Below, piece after piece: positions 1-4,964 of a DNA stretch of 12,544 nucleotides. Position 1 is the stretch's first letter; every line of letters starts with the position of its first letter. The stretch is from contig JALOLG010000007.1 of assembly GCA_025456105.1 (NCBI GenBank), forward strand, positions 1-12,544. Direction: 5' to 3'. The translations under genes and the position numbers were made by a program. Below the pieces are notes generated by a model. That model did no database searches and was not told the DNA's origin. It worked only from the letters and a program-made list of their open reading frames with translations. This stretch comes from Ilumatobacteraceae bacterium. GTDB lineage: Bacteria > Actinomycetota > Acidimicrobiia > Acidimicrobiales > Ilumatobacteraceae.

Positions 1-1
1 C

Positions 2-295
2 GCCGCCGGCCTGGGTGTCGCGTCGCCCCAGGAGGGTGAGCCCTCCTACGCGGCCAAGATCACGCCGGACGATCTCCGTCTCGACTGGTCGCGGCCGGCC
101 GTCGAGCTGCACCGGGTGGTTCGCGTCGGCGGTGCCTGGACGACGTTCCGGGGTGCCCGGGTCAAGGTGCACGCCGCACGGGTCGAGCAGGATCGACTCG
201 TCCCCACGGTGCTCCAGCCGGAGGGCCGTGCGCCGATGCCGTTCGAGGCGTGGTCGCGCGGGGCGCGGCTCGCCGCCGGCGAGTGGTTCGAGTGA
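2..295 (+). CDS. fmt: Methionyl-tRNA formyltransferase, C-terminal part (5' end outside window)
   Basis: This is the last 97 codons of Fmt, which transfers a formyl group from 10-formyl-tetrahydrofolate to Met-tRNA(fMet) in the cytoplasm so that translation can initiate. Seen directly: the end of the catalytic domain with PQEGEPSYAAKITPDD and LDWSRPA, matching the family pattern PQ..GA.YA.KI....IDW. This is followed by the C-terminal OB-like tRNA-binding domain (VRVGGAWTTFRGARVKV, and PFEAWSRG near the end). The catalytic Asn-His-Asp residues lie upstream of the window and cannot be checked. The stop TGA at 293-295 overlaps the GTG start of rsmB by four bases, so the two are cotranscribed and probably translationally coupled. 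The fmt-rsmB pairing is common in bacteria and supports both calls. Confidence 0.93.
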   Translation, partial: AAGLGVASPQEGEPSYAAKITPDDLRLDWSRPAVELHRVVRVGGAWTTFRGARVKVHAARVEQDRLVPTVLQPEGRAPMPFEAWSRGARLAAGEWFE

Positions 296-1395
296 CCGAG
301 GCACGCCGGCTCGCGCTCGACCTGCTCGGCCGGATCGAGCGCGGTGGCGCGTACGCCAACCTCGTGGTGCCGGCGGCCCTCACGGCGTCGACGCTGAGCG
401 ACCCGGACCGCCGCTTCGTCACCGAGCTCGTGTACGGCACCACCCGCATGCGGCGGGCCTGCGACGCACTGGTCGATCGCTTCGTCACCGTCGAGCCCGA
501 CGCCACCACCCGGACGGTGCTGCGGCTCGGCGCGTACCAGCTCGAGTACGCCGGAGTCCCGGCCCACGCCGCCGTCGCCGAGACCGTGGCGCTCGCGCCG
601 CGCCGAACTCGCGGCTTCGTGAACGCCGTGCTGCGCAAGGTCGCGACCACGCCGATGGCGTGGCCGTCGGAGCCCGTGCGGCTCAGCTACCCGGACTGGA
701 TCGTCGACCGTCTCGTGGCCGAGCTGGGCGAACCCGACGCCATGGCGGCCGTGGAGCGGATGGACCTCGCGCCGCCCGTGACCACGCGCGACGACGGCTA
801 CGTGCAGGACCTCGCGTCGACCTGGGTCGCCGATGCCGTCGGGGCGCGACCGGGGGAGCGGATCGTCGACCTGTGCGCCGCGCCGGGTGGGAAGGCGACC
901 CGCCTGGCGGCCGCTGGCGCCAGCGTCGTCGCCGCCGATCGACAGCCGGGTCGGATCGGGCTCGTGCAGCGCAACGCGGCCCGCTTGGGCCTCGAGGTCC
1001 CGGTGCTGGTCGCCGACGCGAGCGCGCCACCGGTGCGGCCGGGATCCGTCGACGCGGTGCTGCTCGACGCCCCCTGCAGCGGTCTCGGCGCGCTCCGCCG
1101 CCGTCCCGACGCCCGTTGGCGCATCACCGCCGGCGACGTCGAGGCGCTCGCCGCCCTCCAGGCGACGCTGCTCCCCTCCGCGGCGGCGCTCGTCCGACCG
1201 GGCGGCCGGCTCGTCTACAGCGTGTGCACGCTCACGGCGGCCGAGTCGATCGACCACCCCACGCCGCCCGGGTTCGAGGTCGACCCGGAGCCACCGCCCG
1301 GCCGGTGGCGTCCGTACCGCCACGGCTGGCGGGTGCTGCCGCACGACGCCGACACCGACGGGATGGTGCTGCTCCGGTACCGTCGGCCTGCGTGA
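292..1395 (+). CDS. rsmB: 16S rRNA (cytosine-C5)-methyltransferase RsmB, compact form
   Basis: This SAM-dependent enzyme makes m5C967 (E. coli numbering) in 16S rRNA. It has 367 residues, against roughly 430-450 in typical RsmB. Residues 1-130 are a NusB-like RNA-binding domain (ARRLALDLLGRIERGGAYAN, FVTELVYGTTR, GFVNAVLRKV). The Rossmann methyltransferase follows, with SAM motif I DLCAAPGGK (193-201), motif IV DAPCSG with Cys262, and motif VI YSVCTL with Cys312. Both catalytic-cycle cysteines of the RsmB/RsmF family are therefore present. The segment that normally links the domains (LRVN...SP.ALRL) is absent: PPVTTRDD runs straight into GYVQDLAS at about residue 166. The region after YSVCTL is also short. 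The GTG start at 292 gives a GTGA overlap with fmt. A start at 250 would overlap fmt by 46 bases and adds residues that do not look like the family. Confidence 0.92.
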   Translation: MTEARRLALDLLGRIERGGAYANLVVPAALTASTLSDPDRRFVTELVYGTTRMRRACDALVDRFVTVEPDATTRTVLRLGAYQLEYAGVPAHAAVAETVALAPRRTRGFVNAVLRKVATTPMAWPSEPVRLSYPDWIVDRLVAELGEPDAMAAVERMDLAPPVTTRDDGYVQDLASTWVADAVGARPGERIVDLCAAPGGKATRLAAAGASVVAADRQPGRIGLVQRNAARLGLEVPVLVADASAPPVRPGSVDAVLLDAPCSGLGALRRRPDARWRITAGDVEALAALQATLLPSAAALVRPGGRLVYSVCTLTAAESIDHPTPPGFEVDPEPPPGRWRPYRHGWRVLPHDADTDGMVLLRYRRPA

Positions 1396-1880
1396 CCGAT
1401 CTGGCTGCCAAGGTGCTCACCGTGAGCGACGGGGTCGTCCACGGCACCCGCGACGACACGTCGGGACGCGGGCTCGTCGAGCACCTCACCGCAGCGGGCT
1501 ACGACGTCGTCGAGCACCGGGTGACGGCCGATGGCGCCGAGCTGGTCGCCGCCGCGCTCCGCGAGATGTGCGAGGGGTTCGCGGGTCTCGTGGTCACCAC
1601 GGGCGGCACCGGGTTCGCGCCGCGCGACCAGACCCCGGAGGGCACGCGCACGATCGTCGAGCGGGAGGCGCCCGGGCTGGCGGAGGCGATGCGGCTGGTG
1701 AACCCGCTCGGGCGCCTGTCGCGGGGCATCGTCGGCATCCGCGGCTCGGCGATCGTGTGCAACACACCCGGATCGCCCCGCGGCTGCATCGAGCAGCTCG
1801 ACGCGATCCTCGACGTCGTGCCGCACGCTCTGCGCCTGCTGCACGACGAGCCGACGAGTCACGATCCCACGAGCCGCTGA
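1392..1880 (+). CDS. MoaB/Mog family molybdenum cofactor protein (molybdopterin adenylyltransferase-like)
   Basis: This 162-residue protein is of the MoaB/MogA/Cnx1G fold. Known family members bind molybdopterin and adenylylate it before molybdenum insertion. Seen directly: the first strand AKVLTVSDGV (6-15), the substrate loop TTGGTG (69-74) followed by PRDQTPE (77-83), and NTPGSPRG (124-131). These are the three conserved stretches of the family, and the length is typical (160-180). The GTG start at 1392 overlaps the rsmB stop by four bases (GTGA). A later GTG inside TVSDG would remove the first strand. No other cofactor genes are in the window, so its presence behind an rRNA methyltransferase looks like operon packing rather than pathway clustering. 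MogA and MoaB cannot be told apart from the sequence alone, so no symbol is given. Confidence 0.9.
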   Translation: MTDLAAKVLTVSDGVVHGTRDDTSGRGLVEHLTAAGYDVVEHRVTADGAELVAAALREMCEGFAGLVVTTGGTGFAPRDQTPEGTRTIVEREAPGLAEAMRLVNPLGRLSRGIVGIRGSAIVCNTPGSPRGCIEQLDAILDVVPHALRLLHDEPTSHDPTSR

Positions 1881-1894
1881 CGCCCGGCCGTCGC

Positions 1895-1900
1895 TAGCCT
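1895..1900 (+). promoter_or_regulatory. Candidate -10 element for leaderless hisG
   Basis: TAGCCT matches the actinobacterial -10 pattern TANNNT and lies eight bases before the hisG GTG codon at 1909. A transcript initiated at the usual distance would begin at or next to the start codon. There is no Shine-Dalgarno sequence in the 28-base gap after the preceding stop, which fits leaderless translation. No convincing -35 is visible, and the mRNA 5' end is inferred. Confidence 0.5.
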
Positions 1901-1908
1901 CGCCCACC

Positions 1909-2781
1909 GTGCTGCGGCTCGTCCTCCCCAAGGGTTCCCTCGAAGCGGCGACGCTGCAGCTCTTCGAGGCGGCCGATCTGCCCGTCGTGCGGTCGTCGTC
2001 GGTCGACTACCGGGCCACCATCGACGACCCTCGCATCAGCGAGGTGCGGATCCTGCGACCCCAGGAGATCCCGCTCTACGTGGCCGAGGGGCTCTTCGAC
2101 CTCGGCATCACCGGTCGTGACTGGGTGGAGGAGACCGAGAGCGACGTCGTGAGCCTCGGCGAGCTGCGCTACTCGAAGGCCACGAGCAACCCGATCCGCG
2201 TGGTCGTCGCCGTGGCCGGTGACTCCGAGGTGCGATCGGTGGAGCAGCTCGGCGACGGCGTGCGCGTGACGAGCGAGTACCCGGGGATCGCCCGCCGCTA
2301 CTTCGCCGCCAAGGGGATCCGCGCCGACGTCCGCCTCTCGTACGGGGCGAGCGAGGCCAAGATCCCCGACATCGCCGACTGCGTGGTCGACATCACCGAG
2401 ACCGGCCGGGCGCTGCGCGCCGCCGGGCTGCGGATCATCGACACGATCCTCACGAGCTGGACCGAGGTGGTGGCGAACCCGACCAGCCACGCCGATCCCG
2501 ACAAGCGCCACGCCATGGGGCAGCTCATGACGCTGCTGCTCGGCACCCTCGAAGCCCGCGGGAAGGTGCTGCTCAAGCTGAACGCACCGGCCGACCGGCT
2601 CGACGCCGTGCTCGCCGTGCTGCCGGCAGCGAAGTCACCGACCGTGTCGCACCTGGCGAACGGCGATCTCGCCGTGGAGAGCGTGGTCGAGAAGTCGAGC
2701 ATCAACCGGGTGATCCCGGCGCTCCGCGACGCCGGCGCCACCGACCTGCTGGAGCTGCCGATCAGCAAGATCGTCCACTGA
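1909..2781 (+). CDS. hisG: ATP phosphoribosyltransferase, long form
   Basis: HisG catalyses the first and feedback-regulated step of histidine synthesis: ATP plus PRPP gives phosphoribosyl-ATP. The protein has 290 residues, the length of the long (HisZ-independent) class. Seen directly: N-terminal LRLVLPKGSL, then FDLGITGRDWV, and the PRPP-binding segment DCVVDITETGRALRAAGL. From about residue 215 there is a C-terminal regulatory domain (HisG_C, ACT/PII-like; KVLLKLNAP through ELPISKIV) that in this class binds histidine. The GTG start gives the expected VLRLVLPKGSL N-terminus. The nearest upstream gene is a MoaB-type gene 28 bases away, and the frequent actinobacterial partner hisE is not next to it. 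A candidate leaderless promoter lies just upstream. The next gene begins one base after the stop. Confidence 0.95.
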   Translation: MLRLVLPKGSLEAATLQLFEAADLPVVRSSSVDYRATIDDPRISEVRILRPQEIPLYVAEGLFDLGITGRDWVEETESDVVSLGELRYSKATSNPIRVVVAVAGDSEVRSVEQLGDGVRVTSEYPGIARRYFAAKGIRADVRLSYGASEAKIPDIADCVVDITETGRALRAAGLRIIDTILTSWTEVVANPTSHADPDKRHAMGQLMTLLLGTLEARGKVLLKLNAPADRLDAVLAVLPAAKSPTVSHLANGDLAVESVVEKSSINRVIPALRDAGATDLLELPISKIVH

Positions 2782-2782
2782 C

Positions 2783-2980
2783 GTGCGCACCGGGAGCGTC
2801 ACCGCGTTCGACGAGCCCGTGGGGCTGGGCGTCGTGACCGCCGACGACGGCGTCGCGTTCGACTTCCACTGCGTGTCGATCGCCGATGGGAGCCGCACCA
2901 TCGACGTGGGCCGGCGCGTGCGCTTCGTCGCGGTCGCCCGCCTCGGTCGCTGGGAGGCCCACGATCTCGAGCGGTGCTGA
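2783..2980 (+). CDS. Small cold-shock-domain-like protein
   Basis: This 65-residue protein starts with GTG one base after the hisG stop. The pattern TGSVTAFDEPVGLGVVTADDG, then FDFHCVSIADGSRTIDVG and VRFVAVARLGRWEAHDL, has the strand order of a cold-shock (OB-fold) domain: a G.V..FD...G.G.V....G segment followed by F.FHC. It lacks the full aromatic RNP1/RNP2 motifs (KGFGFI, VFVHFS) of CspA, so nucleic acid binding is possible but not shown. Divergent 65-70 residue proteins of this type are common in actinobacterial genomes, and their role is not established to my knowledge. It is presumably translated by coupling with hisG. I am confident it is a real gene and less sure of any function. Confidence 0.8.
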   Translation: MRTGSVTAFDEPVGLGVVTADDGVAFDFHCVSIADGSRTIDVGRRVRFVAVARLGRWEAHDLERC

Positions 2981-3002
2981 TCCGGGCTCGCGCGATGCGC
3001 GC

Positions 3003-3305
3003 GTGCTCGACGTGATCCGTGCGCTCGCGCCCGGGGAGGTGACCACCTACGGCGACGTGGCCGAGGTGGCGGGGATCCCCGGCCGGGCCCGGCTGGTGGG
3101 TCGGCTCCTCGCCGACGGCGATGCCGTCGAGCTGCCGTGGTGGCGGGTGGTGACGGCCACGGGGCGGCTCGTGCCCGGCGCCGAGCGCGAGCAGGCGGCA
3201 CTGCTGCGAGCCGAAGGGGTGACGGTTCGGGACGGCCGGGTGCGGGTCGCCCCGGTCGGGCGGTTCAGCCGGCCGACGAGCCGATCTGCACGAACGCCAA
3301 CCTGA
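3003..3305 (+). CDS. Alkyltransferase-like (ATL) protein, MGMT C-terminal domain family
   Basis: This 100-residue protein matches the DNA-binding C-terminal domain of O6-alkylguanine-DNA alkyltransferase. Seen directly: VLDVIRALAPGEVTTYGDVAEVAG (the helix plus the Tyr-containing turn, Tyr16), GRARLVGRLL with the arginine-finger position at Arg30, and LPWWRVVTATGRL at 44-56. In true MGMT this last motif is PCHRV, with the alkyl-accepting cysteine. Here that cysteine is Trp45-Trp46, so direct dealkylation is not expected. ATL proteins of this kind bind O6-alkylguanine and are known in other species to hand the lesion to nucleotide excision repair. The start is uncertain: GTG 3003 is the only nearby in-frame canonical codon and has no Shine-Dalgarno sequence. 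The in-frame ATG at 2886 would overlap the previous gene by 95 bases and gives unfamiliar sequence. The 3' end overlaps the convergent gene by 41 bases. Confidence 0.82.
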   Translation: MLDVIRALAPGEVTTYGDVAEVAGIPGRARLVGRLLADGDAVELPWWRVVTATGRLVPGAEREQAALLRAEGVTVRDGRVRVAPVGRFSRPTSRSARTPT

Positions 3306-3603
3306 TGTTCGCGAGGGCGTCGCGGAACGTCGACGCATCCTCGCCGAGGCGATCGCCGAGCCCCTCCACCAGGCAGGCGACGGCGTCGATGGCGAGGGCG
3401 GCCGAGCGGAGGTCGGGCGGATCGGCCGAGAGGTGGATCGCGCCCAGCTCGTACAGCCCCATCACGTGGTTCGCGACCACGACCTCGGCCGGCGCCTCGG
3501 CGAGGCGCGCTCGGACGTCGGCGATGGCTGCCTGGGCCGCGGCGATGGCGTCGTCGTCGTCGCCCCCGTCGTCGACGAGGGGGAGCGAGGATTCGTCGAC
3601 CAC
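3265..3603 (-). CDS. DUF1844 family protein, divergent from infC
   Basis: This 112-residue protein has an acidic, disordered N-terminus (DDGGDDDD at 11-18), then helices: VVVANHVMGLYELGAIHLS (about 41-59), DLRSAALAIDAVACLVEGLGDRL, and FRDALANIRLAFVQI near the end. The pattern of a hydrophobic helix with A..(N/H)L, an intermediate (A)..AID.(L/V) helix and a final LR.AL...(Q/R)LAF fits the DUF1844 family. In Streptomyces and other actinobacteria this family is encoded right beside infC. The function is unknown. The GTG start (3603-3601) is preceded, at seven bases, by TAGGGT, a good leaderless -10. Longer minus-strand starts would run through the infC leader and into infC and are rejected. The 3' end overlaps the ATL gene on the other strand. 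Confidence 0.75.
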   Translation of the reverse strand: MVDESSLPLVDDGGDDDDAIAAAQAAIADVRARLAEAPAEVVVANHVMGLYELGAIHLSADPPDLRSAALAIDAVACLVEGLGDRLGEDASTFRDALANIRLAFVQIGSSAG

Positions 3604-3609
3604 GTGGGC

Positions 3610-3616
3610 TACCCTA
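3610..3616. promoter_or_regulatory. Shared, overlapping -10 elements for DUF1844 gene (minus) and infC (plus)
   Basis: TACCCTA at 3610-3616 reads TACCCT on the plus strand and TAGGGT on the minus strand, so each strand carries a TANNNT hexamer offset by one base. On the minus strand it lies seven bases before the GTG at 3603, giving a leaderless DUF1844 transcript. On the plus strand it would start the infC leader at about 3622-3624. No strong -35 is visible on either strand. This is the only candidate I can see in the divergent gap for both genes. Start sites are inferred. Confidence 0.45.
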
Positions 3617-3708
3617 TCGATCCACAACCGAGGCGAAGTGGGCTCCGCCCCACCTGGCCACTCCTCGTGACGTGCGCCAGGTCGATGATGTGCACGGGCG
3701 CCGATGGC

Positions 3709-3747
3709 GTCCGGTGCTCCGCATGGACTTCGCGTCGAGCACCGGAC
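3709..3747 (+). repeat. Perfect 11-bp inverted repeat (hairpin) in infC leader
   Basis: GTCCGGTGCTC at 3709-3719 is the exact reverse complement of GAGCACCGGAC at 3737-3747, with a 17-base spacer. G3706-G3707 could also pair with C3748-C3749 around a bulged C. No U-run follows, so it is not a classic terminator. It lies in the transcribed leader, 46 bases before the infC start codon. Confidence 0.8.
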
Positions 3748-3779
3748 CCACGACACAGGAGGGCGAGCGCCCATTGCAC

Positions 3780-3784
3780 AGGAG
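3780..3784 (+). promoter_or_regulatory. infC ribosome binding site that fixes an ATA start
   Basis: AGGAG lies nine bases before the ATA at 3794-3796. The reading frame has a TGA at 3785-3787, so only ACA, GCC and ATA are available before the conserved IF3 N-terminus. Of these, ATA alone is a known IF3-sensitive non-canonical start at the right spacing. Confidence 0.8.
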
Positions 3785-3793
3785 TGAACAGCC

Positions 3794-4405
3794 ATAGCTG
3801 CGCCGAAGACCGACCAGCACCGGATCAACGACCGCATCCGCGCCCGTGAGGTGCGCCTGATCGGCCCCGACGGGGGACAGCTCGGCATCAAGCCGGTGCC
3901 CGAGGCGCTGCGGATGGCCCGTGGCCTCGATCTCGACCTCGTCGAGGTGGCCCCGATGGCCAACCCGCCGGTGTGCCGGATCATGGACTACGGGAAGTTC
4001 CGGTACGAGGAGTCGCAGAAGGCCAAGGAGGCCCGGCGCAAGTCGTCGAACATCAGCGTCAAGGAGGTCAAGTTCCGCCCGAAGATCGGCAAGGGCGACT
4101 TCGACACCAAGGTGCGGCACCTGATCGGGTTCATCGGCGACGGCCACAAGGTGAAGGTCACGCTGCAGTTCCGCGGGCGCGAGATGGCCCACCCCGAGCT
4201 CGGCTCCAAGGTGCTCGACGACGTCATCGCCGCCGTCGGCCCGATGGCCAAGGTCGAGAACCAGGCCCGACTCGAGGGTCGGTCGATGTCGATGGTCCTG
4301 GCACCCGACAAGAAGGCGATGGACGCGATGAAGAAGGCGGCGGCCGAGGAGCCCGCCGACGGCACGAGAGGAGAGCAGAGTCATGCCGAAGATGAAGACG
4401 AGTAA
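3794..4405 (+). CDS. infC: Translation initiation factor IF-3, ATA start codon
   Basis: IF3 binds the 30S subunit, prevents premature 50S joining and checks initiator tRNA and start codon. The protein has 203 residues. The N-domain begins HRINDRIRAREVRLIGPDGGQLGI and continues LDLVEVAPMANPPVCRIMDYGKFRYE. The linker is basic (KEARRKSS). The C-domain shows VKEVKFRPKIGKGDFDTKVRH and KVKVTLQFRGREMAHPELG, followed by an acidic tail. The first canonical in-frame codon, GTG 3851, would delete the invariant RIN..IR..EVRLIG segment. A TGA at 3785 closes the frame upstream, so the start must be ATA 3794, behind AGGAG at nine bases. Rare starts (AUU in E. coli) are the known basis of IF3 autoregulation, because IF3 rejects them when abundant. 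The 3' end overlaps rpmI by 23 bases, so the last seven residues (HAEDEDE) come from DNA that also encodes L35. Confidence 0.95.
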   Translation: MAAPKTDQHRINDRIRAREVRLIGPDGGQLGIKPVPEALRMARGLDLDLVEVAPMANPPVCRIMDYGKFRYEESQKAKEARRKSSNISVKEVKFRPKIGKGDFDTKVRHLIGFIGDGHKVKVTLQFRGREMAHPELGSKVLDDVIAAVGPMAKVENQARLEGRSMSMVLAPDKKAMDAMKKAAAEEPADGTRGEQSHAEDEDE

Positions 4406-4580
4406 GACCGCTGCCAAGCGGTTCAAGAAGAGCGGGACGGGCAAGCTGCGCCGCCAGCAGGCGATGCGCCAGCACCTGTTCGAGAAGAAGTCGTCGGTGC
4501 GCACCCGCCGCCTCGCGGGCGACGTCGACGTGCACTCGACCGACGAGAAGAAGATCAAGCGGCTGCTCGCCGAGCGCTGA
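4383..4580 (+). CDS. rpmI: 50S ribosomal protein L35
   Basis: This 65-residue, strongly basic protein has the family N-terminus MPKMKTSKTAAKRFKKSGTG, a central KLRRQQAMRQHLFEKKS and the C-terminal end DEKKIKRLLAER, all standard for bL35. The ATG lies inside the infC 3' end (23-base overlap). Its ribosome binding site AGGAG (4369-4373, nine bases upstream) is also inside infC, so its translation is tied to infC. It is the middle gene of the infC-rpmI-rplT operon and is followed 30 bases later by rplT. Confidence 0.97.
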   Translation: MPKMKTSKTAAKRFKKSGTGKLRRQQAMRQHLFEKKSSVRTRRLAGDVDVHSTDEKKIKRLLAER

Positions 4581-4610
4581 GCCACGGCCGACGACTGAAG
4601 GGAGATCACC

Positions 4611-4964
4611 ATGGCACGTGTGAAGCGTGGCGTCGCCAGCAAGAAGCGCCACAAGAAGGTCCTGTCCCAGGCGAAGGGCTACTACGGCAACAAGAGCCGC
4701 TCGTACCGCGCCGCCAACGAGCAGGTCATGCACAGCGGCCAGTACGCGTTCCGCGACCGCCGCGCGAAGAAGGGCGAGTTCCGCCGGCTCTGGATCCAGC
4801 GGATCAACGCCGCCTGCCGGGCCAACGACCTGAGCTACAGCCGGTTCATCGCCGGTCTGTCGGCGGCAGGTGTCGAGGTCGACCGCAAGATCCTGGCCGA
4901 TCTGGCCGTCACCGACCCGGCGGCCTTCTCCAAGCTCGTCGAGACCGCCAAGGGCGCGCTCTGA
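4611..4964 (+). CDS. rplT: 50S ribosomal protein L20
   Basis: bL20 is an early-assembly 23S rRNA-binding protein and, in other bacteria, the translational repressor of this operon. The protein has 117 residues: [39 protein letters not shown], then [22 protein letters not shown] and SYSRFIAGL, all standard. The basic N-terminal extension (about 1-58) and the globular C-terminal domain, which in other species binds the operator RNA, are both present. The ribosome binding site AAGGGAG (4598-4604) is six bases before the ATG. The stop TGA (4962-4964) overlaps a CTG that appears to start the next gene. Confidence 0.97.
   Translation: MARVKRGVASKKRHKKVLSQAKGYYGNKSRSYRAANEQVMHSGQYAFRDRRAKKGEFRRLWIQRINAACRANDLSYSRFIAGLSAAGVEVDRKILADLAVTDPAAFSKLVETAKGAL

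Larger units (their letters stand above)
3622..3793 (+). promoter_or_regulatory. Long structured leader of infC-rpmI-rplT
   Basis: About 170 bases separate the candidate promoter from the infC start and hold no convincing gene. Three hairpins can be drawn. The first is GTGGG (3638-3642) with CCCAC (3649-3653). The second is a perfect 11-bp stem at 3709-3719 with 3737-3747. The third is GGGC (3761-3764) with GCCC (3769-3772), ending eight bases before the ribosome binding site. In Firmicutes and Enterobacteria this operon is controlled by L20 binding to mRNA and, for infC, by IF3 itself. Whether this leader is an L20 target cannot be read by eye. A 24-codon open frame (3723-3797) begins in the loop of the large hairpin and ends at the infC start. 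Confidence 0.5.

Noticed and set aside
46..1344. 432-codon minus-strand open frame
   Set aside because: It is antisense to rsmB with Arg/His/Gly-rich sequence and no motifs. This is a typical shadow frame in GC-rich DNA.
15..1391. Long plus-strand frame upstream of, and in frame with, the MoaB/Mog gene
   Set aside because: It is Arg/Pro-rich, overlaps rsmB and fmt completely and resembles no family. Only the part from 1392 carries the conserved MoaB/Mog sequence.
2886..3002. Upstream ATG for the ATL gene
   Set aside because: It would overlap the cold-shock-like gene by 95 bases, and most of the extension is unlike ATL/MGMT proteins.
3433..3849. 138-codon plus-strand frame across the DUF1844 gene and the infC leader
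   Set aside because: It is antisense to a better supported gene, has no motifs, and runs into the infC coding region in the wrong frame.
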